A DNA stretch of 64,000 nucleotides, taken from assembly GCA_029339505.1 (NCBI GenBank), contig JAQISU010000081.1:15537001-15601000 (forward strand), in the 5' to 3' direction. The translations under genes were made by a program, and so were the position numbers. Positions 37,610 to 49,827 of this stretch are shown here, piece by piece. Source of the stretch: Unio delphinus (taxonomy: Eukaryota > Mollusca > Bivalvia > Unionida > Unionidae). How positions within the stretch are numbered: position 1 is the stretch's first letter; each line of letters begins with the position of its first letter. The notes below the pieces were generated by a model, which saw nothing but the letters and a program-made list of their open reading frames with translations, was not told the origin of the DNA and ran no database searches.

Positions 37610-37922
37610 CTTTAACCTCAAAAGCAACTTTCTTTGGCTTATCAGTTTTATGCAGCTGAAAGACTTAACAATCCCCCAGAACACTTTTATTCATATGTGA
37701 TTTTTCAATTGTTTAAAGTATAGAAAGAAATGTTTTTCTTGCTTGTCATTAGTTACTAATACTACAATCAAAGCAGTTTAAACAAAACAAATAAACACCA
37801 ATTACAAAAACTTTCAAACTAACTGAACTATTTATCAGCAAAATCATGTAATGTTTGAGCAATGCTGAACACAAAAATCATTTTTCAGAATACTGTTTCT
37901 TCTTGTGCTTGTTACACTGACA

Positions 37923-40900
37923 CTACCAATAGTTAATGTTTTTGTTTAAGAATATTATCAGGTCCACATTGTCACAACTTAAACGAGCCCGTTTCTTGCT
38001 GACAAGATGTCCAGCCAGACTAAATACCCTCTCACTGGATACTGATGATGCCAGAATACTTAGGTACTTCCGAGCTAGTAAGCTAAGATGGAGGTAGAAC
38101 TGGCAGTTTTGTTTCCACCACTGTAACATTGTGAGATTGGTATCATATGGAGCAGCAACTAGATATCTAGAAACCTCCTGGTGGATGACATCTGTTATTG
38201 GCTGTTGACTTTCACCAAGGCAAACAACATCTTGCAACCAATCATCCATGTCAACATTGACCTTTGCTTTCTTGTTTGGTGGACTAAGTGTAACCACAGT
38301 TTTAGTGGATGACATCTGTTATTGGCTGTTGACTTTCACCAAGGCAAACAACATCTTGCAACCAATCATCCATGTCAACATTGACCTTTGCTTTCTTGTT
38401 TGGTGGACTAAGTGTAACCACAGTTTTAGTGTTGTCATCTCTGACATTTAGTAGTGATGGTGCAATTGGTAGAGGTGGCAATGAGTCTGAAGGTTTTTCA
38501 TCACTAGTCCCTGGCTCCACTTGGACATTCACTTTAACATCAGCCATATCAAGAGCAACCTTCAAAAGCAGAGCATGTCCATCTGCTCGCTCACTGTCAG
38601 ATAGAAACTCCAGATCCTTCATAGTATGATTCAATAAACAGCCCAACAGAACTAGATCTTTGTCCTGTGTTCTATTGTCAAATTCTTGTCTCATTACATC
38701 TTTAAGTTTAGCAATTGAAGGTAGATCATCAGCATTTGTTTCTATACATTTGGTAAGTTTAAGAAGTATTGGGATAACTTTATGAAGGGTTGGTGATTTG
38801 TCTCTGCAAACACTGTTTGTTGCATTCAGGAACGGTGAGAGAACTTCCACAAGTTTTTCAACCAATGCTTGTTCGTCAAATGTATAGACATAATTTTTCA
38901 ATGTTGCGGCTGCTGACTTGCTTATGTTTGGGTCACTGATAACAGCCATAATAGCAGGTGTTTGCTCAAGCAGTTGTTCAAGCATGTCATGAGTGCTATT
39001 CCATCTAGTTGGAACATCCATCTTGAGCTTGTGTCCTCTAGCACCTATGTGAAGTAGTAACTGCTGCTTTCTCATTAACAAATCATTTATGCTCGTGCTT
39101 TGATGGAAAAAAGTCACCAGTTTGCGCCCCTTTGCAATGATTCGTGACGGTTCTGGTATAGCTAAAGTTTTTTTTCACAATAAGGTTAAATCTGTGACCA
39201 TAACAACCAAATCGAGTCCATTGAAGTAAATCAAAAGCCTTGATCTCATTGGCTGCATTATCAGTTACTCCAGTTGGTGTTGGAAGATTCCATCGCCTCT
39301 GAGTGGCCAACAGGCTTTCTTTTATATTTTCCCCAGTGTGACTGCCTTCAACTTTTCGTGTTTCTAAGACAACACTTTTCAATTCCCAATCTTTGGAAAT
39401 AAAATGTGCAGTCACTGTACTATAACTTTCTGTATTTAATGAAGTCCATGCATCGTGAGTAACAGCTATATCAAGAACATCATGTAGTTCCTCTTTTACT
39501 TTTTTCTCAGCCTGGTCTTTCTTCTCAGCTAGTTTGGAGGACACTAATTTACGACCTGGAATTTCATACCTGAAAATGTAAAGTTTGAAACATTTAGTCA
39601 TGGTAGTCAAACAAGACATGTATTTGGAATATTTACTGTGTCTAAATATAGTGAAAACAATGAATTTATTTAATGTTTATTTAGACAGGACAGCATTATA
39701 TTTAATTAAATATTGCTTAATTTAAGTATGAAAATTCAAAATTCAACAGTGTTGACATCTAGAATCAAATGGATTCACACTTTTTTTCTTTCTCACTGTC
39801 AGTTTAAACAAATATTACTAATTTTTAATCTTATCATTTAAAACTTACCTTGGATTAAGAAGCATCACAAAGTTTCTAAAATATGTATGGTCAACAAGGC
39901 TTAGCGGAAGAACTTTGCCAACAATAAGTTTCAAGAGTGCATCATCAATTTCTTTCTGCTTTGTAGCTGACATCCTCTCTGCTGGCTTCTTAAATTGTTC
40001 ATCAATCTTAGTCTGTTTGGGTGGCTGGGGGGAAACATCAGCACCTCTTGCTGTCGCTGATCCCATTTCCTTATGGTCATGATCAAGATGAAAGGCCAAA
40101 TTTGTAGTATTGCCTGGAATGTATTTGAAATAAATGTTTTTATATTGAGAAGAAAAAAGAGCAAACAACAAATTCTTTATGCACAAGTATCTTAAATGAA
40201 TGGAATGAAATTATTTAAAGAAAATCAGGATTAAAATTAATATTAAATTTGTACATATATTTTAAAATTAATCTGCAACATTTTAAAAAGTTATTTAATG
40301 TTTTTAAATAGTCACATGTCTCCGGGAATATCTGTAACAAACCTCAGAGATCACTTTTCCGTCATTATCATATATGCCTAAATAGCAGGATAATCTTGTG
40401 ATTATTTATGTATTTCAATCATAATCATGACATGGAGCTTTATTATGAAAAGAAATTTGAAGTATTTTAACAACAACACATGCTATATTAGAGGAAAGCA
40501 CAAAGTACACAAATGATTTAATGAAAATAAAATTCTTGATTTAAAATATTTGATACTGGAATGCCATGAAACGTTTTTCCGTGTGCGTGCGTGCAACTCA
40601 TTTATTTTATACGAGGTTGTTCTGTCTCCTAATAATTGCATTCGTCGTTGACGACATTATTTGTTTCCAAATTATCCAAAAAAATCTAACTATGGTGTAT
40701 GTTTATATATTTGGAAGTTATGAAGGGAATAAATAATTTAGCTTTACTGTTGTGGATCGGAAGGCTAATATCATGGTTCCACAGTCCTAAAATGTAAAGC
40801 GTATCACATGATAATTTTGTTTTCGTGTAGCACCACAAAAAATTAGAATATTGTTCATTTTTTGCACTATGTATTGGAGAATGTGTTTGCCAAAAATAAA

Positions 40901-41113
40901 TGTATCCCCGCGTTGATTTCAATGAGAATAGCTGGACCTACCTTTGTTTGCATATTCCTTTCTGCAGAGTTTGCATATGACCTTCGTTGTATCTAAATTC
41001 TCCTTTGTCGTTGGACCCTCCTGTATTTTGTAAAATCCAAAATATGTCCATACACGAGGACGAGCTTTTCCTCCAGGATATGGATATATTATTTTGCGAT
41101 CGTTTTCATCCAT
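37923..41113 (-). pseudogene. hAT transposase with introns (BED finger type), inactivated
   Basis: Minus strand. Exon 1 (41,113-40,942) starts with Met and holds the Cys pair of a BED finger (WTYFGF, CKLCRKEYAN). Exon 2 (40,113-39,849) begins with the matching His part (LAFHLDHDH). Exon 3 (39,569-37,923) carries the catalytic core (TVTAHFISKDWELK, VTDNAANEIKAF, PTRWNSTHDMLEQLL) and the C-terminal dimerisation region (LSILASSVSSERVFSLAGH). Introns of 828 and 279 bp have GT/AG ends (GTAGGT, GTAAGT) and keep frame. The gene is broken by a frame change in an A-run at about 39,163-39,170 and by a 124-bp tandem duplication (38,181-38,304 repeated at 38,305-38,428) that shifts the frame. Confidence 0.85.
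38181..38428. repeat. 124-bp tandem duplication inside the transposase
   Basis: 'gtggatgacatctgttattg' begins at 38,181 and again at 38,305, and the two copies are essentially identical through 'cacagttttagtg'. The length is not a multiple of three, so it disrupts the reading frame. Near identity implies a recent event. Confidence 0.95.
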
Positions 41114-41323
41114 GGCACGTGTATATTTAGCGGGGTTTTAACATTTTGTTCGGAATCCTCGGTTTTCTTCCCAACAAACAAAGGGATTGAACTAGTCTGT
41201 GCCAAGCGCTTCACAGTTGTCTCCCTTACCATGCAATCGATTATGGCGTTTCACAATCGATTGGCGAATTGGTTCACTCAACCAACTGATTATCGATTAT
41301 AATCGATAATCGGAACAACACTA

Positions 41324-42195
41324 TGTATTGCTACAAAAAACCTGACATACTGATTGTATTGCTACAAAGAACCTGATATACTGATTGTATTGCTACAAAA
41401 AACCTGACATACTGATTGTATTGTTACAAAGAACCTGACATACTGATTGTATTGCTACAAAGAACCTGACATACTGATTGTATTGCTACAAAGAACCTGA
41501 CATACTGATTGTATTGCTACAAAGAACCTGACATACTGATTGTATTGCTACAAAAAACCTGACATACTGATTGTATTGCTACAAAGAACCTGACATACTG
41601 ATTGTATTGCTACAAAAAACCTGACATACTGATTGTATTGATACAAAGAACCTGACATACTGATTGTATTGCTACAAAGAACCTGACATACTGATTGTAT
41701 TGCTACAAAGAACCTGACATACTGATTGTATTGCTACAAAAAACCTGACATACTGATTGTATTGTTACAAAGAACCTGACATACTGATTGTATTGTTACA
41801 AAGAACCTGACATACTGATTGCATTGCTACAAAGAACCTGACATACTGATTGCATTGCTACAAAGAACCTGACATACTGATTGCATTTCTACAAAGAACC
41901 TGACATACTGACTGTATTGTTACAAAGAACCTGACATACTGATTGCATTGCTACAAAGAACCTGACATACTGATTGCATTGCTACAAAGAACCTTACATA
42001 CTGATTGCATTGCCACAAAAAACCTGAAATATTGATTTTATTGCCACAAAGAACCTAAAATATTGATTGTATTGCCACAAAAGACCTGACATCCTGATTT
42101 TATTGCCACAAAGAACCTGACATACTGATTGTATTGCCACAAAGAACCTGACATACCGATTTTGTTGCCACAAAGAGCCTGGTATACTAATTTTA
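41324..42195. repeat. 31-bp satellite, right block (about 28 copies)
   Basis: Continuation of the array left of the hAT. Copies become more diverged toward 42,195 ('attgccacaaagaacctgac', 'aaatattga' variants), marking the array edge. Confidence 0.95.
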
Positions 42196-42339
42196 TTGAC
42201 ATTGCTGATCACTAATTGATTTTAATAATGTCAATTAAATTATTATTATTAAAAGGAAGAAAACAGTAATCTTGTATTGGCAGAGTCAACTATATTTATA
42301 CACGGTGTACACACATGGATTTCTGATTTTTAAAGTAAA

Positions 42340-43165
42340 GGCTGGTCCACTAACACTATGATTAACAATAGTTTGAGGAAAGTACATGCAGATCTGAAGT
42401 ATACATGAGTGTCAGGAAAGTACATGCAGATCTACAATCATTGACAAGAGTGGCAAGACAGTACATGCAGGTATACAATGGACAAGAGTGTCATGAACGT
42501 ACATGCAGATCTATGATGGAACGAACTGTCATGACAGTACATGTGGATCTATGGTGGACAAAAGTATCCTGAAAGTACATGCTGGTCAACAATGGACAAG
42601 AATGTAATGAAAATACATTCAGGTCTACAATGGACAAGAGTGTAATGAAAGTACATTCAGGTCTACAATGGACAAGAGTGTAATGAAAGTACATGCAGGT
42701 CTACAATTTACAAGAGTGTCATGAAACTACATGCAGGTCTACAATGGACAAGAGTGTAATGTAATTACATGCAGGTCTACAATGGACAAGAGTGTAATGA
42801 AAGTACATGCAGGTCTACAATGGACAAGAGTGTAATGAAAGTACATGCAGGTCTACAATGGACAAGAGTGTAATGAAAGTACATGCAGGTCTACAATGGA
42901 CAAGAGTGTCATGAAAGCACAAGCAGGTCTACAATGGACAAGAGTGTCATGAAAGCACAAGCAGGTCTACAACGGACAAGAGTGTAATGAAAGTACATGC
43001 AGGTCTACAATGGAGAAGAGTGTAATGAAAGTACATGCAGGTCTACTATGGACAAGAGTGTCATGAAAGTACATGCAGGTCTACAATGGACAAGAGTGTC
43101 ATGAAAGTTCATGTAGGTCTACAATGGACAAGAGTGTCATGAAAGTATGTGCAGGTAAACATCGA
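42340..43165. repeat. 38-bp tandem repeat, about 21 copies
   Basis: Unit 'gtacatgcaggtctacaatg' plus 'gacaagagtgtaatgaaa'. The left end is diverged and the centre (42,640-43,060) uniform. Open frames across it are incidental. Confidence 0.95.
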
Positions 43166-43504
43166 ACCTTCTTTCTCAAGTAATTTAAATGTATGTGATG
43201 TGTGGTATTAAAGTGATGACAATAAAGCAACAAAGTTTAACACAAAGTAGTATCACTTTATCTTCTTTTTATGTAATTTTTTTAAATGTATCAAAAATGC
43301 ATAATCCATATACAAACACAGTTAATATATAATTTAGTGAAAAGTCGTTCAACAATGATGCTTCATGTGTAAGGACTGGCAGATATGCTAAAGAGGATTA
43401 ATAAGCTAATGGCTGCATATCTAACATGCTTTGCCTCTTTATTTTTTTGGGGAAAAGTGAAATTAGCTAATTTAACAGATAACTATTTACTTATTAGTTA
43501 CTTA

Positions 43505-43895
43505 TTAAGGGGCTGCAGGTGGCCTAGTGGTCTAAAGTGCTCACCTTTACTGATCATCTCACTTTTGTCCACATGTGTTCTAGTCTCAGGCTTGGCCATT
43601 GTGGGTAATTATGTGAGAAAGCTTGCTACAGTAAAACCTGTCTTGAAAGATCACTGCTAAGTGAGACCACCTGTCTTGAGAGACCATATTCTCAATGCAC
43701 AAATTCAATGATTATATAGCATTGTGACCTGTTATGACAGACCAACAGTCTTGAGAGACCATAATTTTATGGTAAAAGAGGCGGTCTTTCAAGACATGTT
43801 CTATTGTAGTAAATTCCTGTGGGTTGGTGTGTCTTAACTGGGTTTTTCCGTGTGGCCCATCCTGCACTGAAAAATGGCATTAGTCCCAAAACGAC
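43505..43895 (+). mobile_element. SINE family A copy 5, split by a MITE
   Basis: The tRNA-like head ('ggtggcctagtggtctaaa', 43,517) and 'gtgagaaagcttgct' are followed by the MITE at 43,629-43,806, after which the SINE resumes ('cctgtgggttggtg', 'cactgaaaaatggcatta'). The SINE is therefore older than the MITE. Confidence 0.75.
43629..43806. mobile_element. Tc1/mariner-like MITE with TA duplication
   Basis: 178 bp flanked by TA (43,627-43,628 and 43,807-43,808). Ends CAGTAAAACCTGTCTTGAAA and, inverted, CAATAGAACATGTCTTGAAA match at 17 of 20 positions. It contains internal copies of 'tcttgagagacca'. There is no coding capacity. The interrupted SINE gives a clean outline of the insertion. Confidence 0.75.
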
Positions 43896-44746
43896 TTGTT
43901 ATCTCCATGCTCTCAAAGAAGAACAAAAATTGTGATCCAAATCAATACATATGGTCAATACTGCAGAAGCATGTGCAAAGAGCTTGAATACCACCAAAAC
44001 CATTAAAGCCAGAAAAATGAAATGCAAGTTGCCAGAAACCTGCAGGGTGAGTCTATATTAGTTTATAGGTGTATATTGTGCATAAATGTTTGGAATTTAA
44101 CTCATCTATGAGGACTGAAATTTGGAGCTGGCAGTTGTTGTTGTTGGGGGGGGGGGGGTCAGGTACAAGTAAATTTCAAATAACTTTTTATTTGTCTTGC
44201 ATGGCTGAAATCTGGTATACTGGTATGTGATCAAAGAACCAATTGTCATTACATGCTATACTGCAACCATTGGATCTTGTGCTGGGTCCTTCTTTATTCT
44301 TGTCGGTCTGTCCCCCGAGTCATACTGTATAAACTATAGAGATTCTCACCATGAAAACCATATTATATAACACTTAGTGGCATTAAAAGACAAATATATG
44401 ATGCATCTGACATGCTGAGAGGCTAAGCCCCTAGCCATTGCTCAAAACTGTTAAGATCCCAACCCTATATGTGACTGATATTTACCCTTAGGTTCATCCT
44501 GAACCCCAAGGACTTAACTCAATGGTTATAACAAACAATTATTGAGATCCCCAACTTATTTCCATTTACTGGTATATACTTAATGAGCATGAAACAAAAA
44601 TCCACACACCACACTGGCATTTGCTCCCTGAGGCAATTCTTACCATCATTTACTTAGCTACCTAAGAGACAAACTTTGGATTTTTGATCAAAACAGGGAA
44701 CACAGGTGTGTTTTTTTAAACACATAGAAATTTATTGAATACCTAC
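43896..44746. other. Caspase intron DNA, nothing recognised
   Basis: No gene or recognised repeat. A G-run lies at about 44,147-44,157. Confidence 0.6.
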
Positions 44747-44961
44747 CTGTATAAAGAAGAGCTTTGGTTTGCCTTCCAATTCAAGACAATTACTAAACTG
44801 CCTGATAATAGAAGATGTGTAGATATAACCCCCATCAGTGCCATAAAGTACATGCTGAGTTGTAGTCTCCTGTTTGTGTTTGTGTTTTATTTCTTCACCA
44901 TGTGTGCTGATCACGCAAACAAAACAGTCTGATTCTTTATGAAACTTTGTCCTTGAAGCAG
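44747..44961 (-). CDS. Caspase, catalytic histidine exon (p20)
   Basis: A 215-bp exon on the minus strand between an acceptor ('tatttttag') at 44,961 and a donor (GTAGGT) after 44,747. It encodes the large-subunit centre: SDCFVCVISTHGEE holds the catalytic His (usual context SHG), YGTDGGYIYTSSIIRQF is the loop after it, and LEGKPKLFFIQ leads into the active-site Cys on the next exon (35,211). It enters in phase 1 and leaves in phase 0. It must have an upstream exon, because it opens mid-codon and lacks the prodomain and first p20 strands. None was seen between here and 49 kb, so the gene probably extends past the LINE and possibly past the Polinton. Confidence 0.9.
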
Positions 44962-45395
44962 CTAAAAATAAGTGCAAAAGAAATTCTTCAAAATTTAAAT
45001 TTTTAACAGTTATTATTTCATAATATTTTAAGTTACACTGGAATATTGCAAATTGCACACTTTCATGAATTTCGATAAGGATAAAAATTTTAAAAGGCTA
45101 GTAAGCAGGGGCTTCCAAAATATCCTTGCTTTGATGAAATGCAACAAACTTAGGTTGAAAGCAGTGATAACCCACCAATAAAGAAGGCCACAGTAAGCCA
45201 TTTTTGGTGCACATTACCTTTCGATTCCTTGTTAATCAATGTAAGGATAGTGTCACCATGTAAAAAGGTACTGAATCAATATTCCAGACAGGAGTTTTAA
45301 GCAATATTTTCATAAGGAGATAACTATGACCCAATTCTCCCAAGTTGAAAAAATGTGATACAAATAGGTACATGTAAAAGGGTACTGAAAACGGC
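44962..45395. other. Caspase upstream intron DNA
   Basis: AT-rich, no gene or repeat recognised. The open frames are short and unsupported. Confidence 0.5.
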
Positions 45396-48102
45396 CTGGA
45401 TATGATATGTAAGCAATATTCTCAGTCCTGGAAAGCAGGTCAAAATGACCCATCTTTGGTGTGCAACCTTTTTCCCAAGAAAAACAATGGAAGCAAGTTT
45501 GATACATGTATTATACTTGACAAGACAATAAAGTTTGAGCCTGTACAACATTTAAAAGAAAGATACAACACAGCATTAAATGGTAACTTAATTATTCTTG
45601 GAGATTTCAACTTTCACTTTAACTGTCCTGGAAACCCATACACATCCAAACTTCTAGATTCCATTCATGTTTTCAACCTTAAACAGTCAGTTAACCAACC
45701 CAACCATATGATAAACTTGGTCACATTTTAGACTGGATTCTTCATAGACCTGATGATAATATTCTGCATATGGTCCACAATTGTATCCCATGAACTTGCA
45801 TCAAATCACCTCTGCATTAGATGCCATCTCAACATATCAATCCCTAACCCTCCACCTTTATTTGGTACTAAGAGAAACCTCTGTATGATAAATAGAACCA
45901 AACTAATGCATGACATCCAAGAAAACCTAACAACATGCTTACCTCCTACAGCAGAACAACTTAATAACTGCATGCATTCATATCAATAAAAAAAAGTGTT
46001 CTCCGAGGTAAAGCAGTGTTAGGGACCAGCTTTGCACTGCTAAAAGACATCGCTGTAAAGTACAGAGGCTTTGGCTTTCCACCAGATTCACTATTCATAA
46101 ACAAATCTATGAAGCCGCTAAGAAGAATGTCACAAACATAGTCCATTTAGCCAAATTATCCCACTACAGTACCAAGATCACAGAGAGTTCCAGCTGCAAA
46201 GAGCTCTTCAAATTAACAAACTACCGGTAATGTCAAGGAACTATTGTACACCGCTTCCAACTACCTTATTCTCTCCAGTAGACCTTCCGGACATATTTGC
46301 AAATTTCTTCCGTGACAAAGTACAAACCATTAGAGATAACTTGACAAAACAATTTCAATTGACTCGTTGTCACCATACAGATACAATACAGAATTTCAGC
46401 AACAACCATTAGGAGCATTTGAACCTGTCTCTATGGATTTAGTACAAAAAATCATGATGAAGAGATTATCCAATTCCAACATCACTGCTGCTTGAGTGCT
46501 TAGACCCAATATTGTCTTCACTAACTGATGTTATTAGTATCTCCCTCTCATATGGGAAATTCCCATCATCTTTTAAACTGCCATTGTAAAGCCTCTGCTG
46601 AAAAAACCAACACTTGACCATAAGGATTTAAAGAACTACCACCCAGTTTCTAATCTCCTGTTCATATAAAAAATCTTTAAAAAAGTTGTTCTAACCCAAC
46701 TTGCATCTCATTTGAAATCAAAGTCTTTTTAGCAATGTACAGTCTACATATCGCATCTTGCCAAGTACTGAAAGTACTCTTCTGAAATTATTTATTGAAA
46801 TTCTCTCTGCTTTGGATAGCGGAAAGTTTACAGTCCTCACCTTCCTGGATTTGTCTGTAGCATTTGACACAATATACCATGATATATTACTTCACCATCT
46901 CCAGCATGTATTTGGCATTCACAATACAGCCTTACTGTGGTTCAAGTCCTACTTAGTTAACAGGACACAAATTTTATCTGCAAATAGAATAAAGTCCAGC
47001 CCAGTTGATCTATGTTGTGGTGTTCCACAGGGGTCTGTTATTGGACCTGTTGTTTTCATTCTATGCACTCAGACACTCTCAAGTGTCATAGATCATCACC
47101 CAGTATCACCAATTGTACGCTGATGACATCCAAATATACAAGTCTAGCCACCCAACTGAAGTTGATGCTACCATCCAAGGAGTAGAGAGGTGCATTTCTG
47201 ATGTGAAATCATGGATGACATGTAACATGCTGCAGATGAATGATGATAAAACTGAGGCCATTCTCATCACAACACAAAGACTTTCTGATTCACATCCTTT
47301 ACCTCAGACAATAAATATCAGCAACACCAACATTAAATTCACTCAGCCAGTATGAAACCTAGGTGTTACTCTTGACAGTACTCCCACATTACACCAACAT
47401 GTCATAAACATATGCACGGCTGCATATCTTGTGCTGAGACACATCAGCTTCATTCACAAATATCTTTCAGTTGATGCCACTAAAACACTTGTGTGTTCAT
47501 TAGTACTTTCAAGACTGGATTATTGTAAATCAATTCTGGCTGGTTCATCTCAATATCTACTCAAGAAACTTCAAAAAGTTCAAAACACGGCTGCTCAGAT
47601 CATCTTTAGAGTACCACAATCAGAGCACACCTCACCACTGCTCTGTACCCTAGAATGGCTATCCATTCGATCCAGAATCAAACAAAATTTGTTCTTTGTG
47701 CCGTTTCACTGATGGACTCCAGTCCAACATACCTATCCGACTTCAACCATGCGTACACACCAGCAAGATACTTATGCTCCTCTTCTGACAATCATGTACT
47801 CATTGTTTCCACTATGAAAACGAAGTCATATGGACTTTCTTTTGCATACCAGGGCCCAGCAATGTGAAATGAATTGCCCATTGAAATTAGTTACAAAGAC
47901 ACAGTCAAGAGTGCTCTTAAAACTCACCTTTTATGACTGCAAGAACAAACTTAAGGACCTAATAATGTTTTGTACTTTAAATATTTTCAGCATTTTTTTA
48001 TGTTTTCCAATTTCATGATTTTTGTTTTTTGTTTTTTTGTAGTCATATTATTATTGATGTAAAGCACTTAGAGCTTCTAAAGATTAGGCGCTAAACAAAG
48101 TC

Positions 48103-48159
<57 letters not shown>

Positions 48160-48160
48160 A
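45396..48160 (+). mobile_element. L2/CR1-like LINE, decayed
   Basis: Plus strand. An endonuclease remnant lies at 45,580-45,730 (NLIILGDFNFHFN). RT follows at 46,750-47,700: FLDLSVAFDTI (46,847), GVPQGSVIGPV (47,020), and in another frame YADDIQIYKSS (47,116), then LSRLDYCKSILAG (47,506) and LQKVQNTAAQII (47,570). It ends with 'aaagcacttagagcttctaa' and an (ATT)n tail at 48,104-48,158. AFDT, QGSV and YADD identify the RT, and the tail type fits L2/CR1-group elements. Stops and frame changes make it inactive. Confidence 0.8.
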
Positions 48161-48673
48161 ATGCAAGTCAAAATGACCTTGACTGTCGCAATACTCTTGT
48201 TCATTTCAAACACACCTACACTACAAATTTTATTTCAGTATTTTAAATTGTATAAAATGTTCAGCCAGGACTGCGATGGTCAAGATAATTGTTTAAGCAG
48301 TGTACATTAAATCATGGAAAATAGGTCACAGTGACAAACATTTAGTATGTATGTTATCCCCACCATTATTGCAAGTGTGATAGCAATTTAACAGATGAAA
48401 GGAATCGGAATTAAAGGCCAAACAGGAATTTGTACCAATTTTCTATTCATCTGCAGCAGTTTGTAAGTGTGACAAAAGTTCTTTATAGGATGCACCCTCA
48501 ATGAAAAGTTTGATGCTACTAGGTGTATTGATACTGAAATCACAATATAGACAAGAATGACAGACAGACCTACTGTCAAACTAGAGGATAAAAAATTCCT
48601 TCCAGATTACAGAACATAGTACATGTATCAACCGTAAAATGGTTGTCATGTGAACATGTACCAAAATCATAGA

Positions 48674-48724
<51 letters not shown>

Positions 48725-48788
48725 CTATTTAAAGAAGCCCATTTGGTCCACCAATCTTCTATGAGCATGAGGTCTTCTCAGTGACATT

Positions 48789-48822
<34 letters not shown>

Positions 48823-48955
48823 CTAGTATATATATATATATACAGGCACACACATACATGTATGTCCAGACCTGCTAACCACATGTCCAGACTTGTCAAA
48901 CCTAAACCAGCCTTTTCAGTAAGGAAGTAAATATACAAATATATTTCTGTTTGTC
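48161..48955. other. Intergenic or intronic DNA with microsatellites
   Basis: No gene. (AAT)n at about 48,678-48,722, (TG)n at 48,789-48,811 and (TA)n at 48,812-48,841 with one interruption. Confidence 0.7.
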
Positions 48956-49150
48956 AGCAGCAGAGAGGGCGAACAGACCACGTTTTCAAGCAAAAATAAG
49001 GCTTCCTACGAATCTCATTTTAACCAAAAAAAAAATAAGTCTCCATTTAGCAAACGGAGACTTTTACGATTTTTTAATCAATTTTGGTCGCAACGATGTG
49101 GTCATTCACCCTCTCTGCTGCTACAGGTTAACAAAAAATAAGAAATGATT
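48956..49150. repeat. Candidate left terminal region of the Polinton element
   Basis: Coding density and codon character change here. 'agcagagagggcgaacagac' starts at 48,959, and Polinton ends usually start with AG. The segment up to the first gene is about 190 bp and contains a perfect hairpin (49,037-49,063). The matching inverted end would lie beyond 64,000, so this cannot be confirmed within the window. Confidence 0.35.
49037..49063. promoter_or_regulatory. Perfect 8-bp hairpin in the left terminal region
   Basis: AAGTCTCC (49,037-49,044) pairs with GGAGACTT (49,056-49,063) across an 11-nt loop and is followed by TT. It could be a terminator for the leftward ATPase transcript (it lies just past its stop) or part of the terminal repeat. 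Confidence 0.45.
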
Positions 49151-49822
49151 TTAACCGAATATTTGATCCAGTCCGATACGATATCGTGTCCGAGGATCAT
49201 GCAAATTTATTGTTGCGAATCCGTACGGGGTTGACTGAGCATTACTAAAGAAATTTCTAAATTGATTGAAGTCCATATCAGAACACCATGTCTGCCATAT
49301 ATTTCTAAGAGTATGAGTATCAACTCCGTTGAATACAGCAAGAATATTGCAGTTATCTCTGATGACTTTTGGAACCTGAGTGTAGCGTTGAGTGACATAT
49401 ATCACGTCAGTGTTTTTATGCCTGCCTCTGGAAAAGATCCTAGCAGGATTTTTTTGTTTATCTAACATTATATCGTCGTATACGACTAAATTGTTAATAT
49501 CTCCATCAATATCATCAATGCTCGGTGCTTCATCGATATCGGTTATAAATTCAATAATACCCTCTCCGGATTTTTCTACCGCGCTGTCGTTAAAATCTTT
49601 TAGCACTTCATAACATCGTTGATCATCTACGCCAGGGGCAATTAAATACAACTTATCCCACTTCATCCATCTCATTATTAAATTGAGTAACAATTGCGTT
49701 TTACCGGATCCAGATGGCCCGATTATAATCATCCGGATAGAGTTTGGTAGCGCTGCATGATGCTTAACTGGTTCTCTTATTTTAGTCGCTGAAAAATCAA
49801 TTATATCCATATTTCTATACAT
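49151..49822 (-). CDS. A32-like DNA-packaging ATPase
   Basis: 223-residue protein of the FtsK/HerA superfamily type that pumps virus DNA into capsids. Walker A GPSGSGKT is at residues 35-42, Walker B is NLVVYDD with the two acidic residues, and a sensor-like segment VIYVTQRYTQVP follows. Length matches Polinton and poxvirus A32-type ATPases. The start at 49,822 is the first Met, and another Met at codon 5 is a possible alternative. The frame is intact. It lies next to the presumed left end of the element, transcribed outward, and diverges from the zinc ribbon/PLA2 gene whose ATG at 49,828 is only 5 bp away, so the two start regions are back to back with almost no promoter space between them. 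Confidence 0.9.
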   Translation of the reverse strand: MYRNMDIIDFSATKIREPVKHHAALPNSIRMIIIGPSGSGKTQLLLNLIMRWMKWDKLYLIAPGVDDQRCYEVLKDFNDSAVEKSGEGIIEFITDIDEAPSIDDIDGDINNLVVYDDIMLDKQKNPARIFSRGRHKNTDVIYVTQRYTQVPKVIRDNCNILAVFNGVDTHTLRNIWQTWCSDMDFNQFRNFFSNAQSTPYGFATINLHDPRTRYRIGLDQIFG

Positions 49823-49827
49823 AAATT

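Larger units (their letters stand above)
37401..41323 (-). mobile_element. hAT DNA transposon (family 2) inserted in the 31-bp satellite
   Basis: 3,923 bp with an exact 8-bp target duplication TGTATTGC (37,393-37,400 and 41,324-41,331), both copies being part of the satellite unit. Ends are imperfect inverted repeats (TAGTGATGGGAATCGG and, inverted, TAGTGTTGTTCCGATT) with 'taatcgattataatcg' subterminal words on both sides. The interior encodes a spliced BED-finger hAT transposase on the minus strand. Confidence 0.9.

Noticed and set aside
36735..42195. 31-bp repeat as a CRISPR array
   Set aside because: Units are contiguous with no unique spacers, in animal DNA.
44735..44932. Plus-strand frame opposite the caspase exon
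   Set aside because: Shadow of the minus-strand exon, which has splice sites and caspase motifs.
48951..49148. 65-codon frame at the left end of the element
   Set aside because: Overlaps the presumed terminal repeat and hairpin, no motif.
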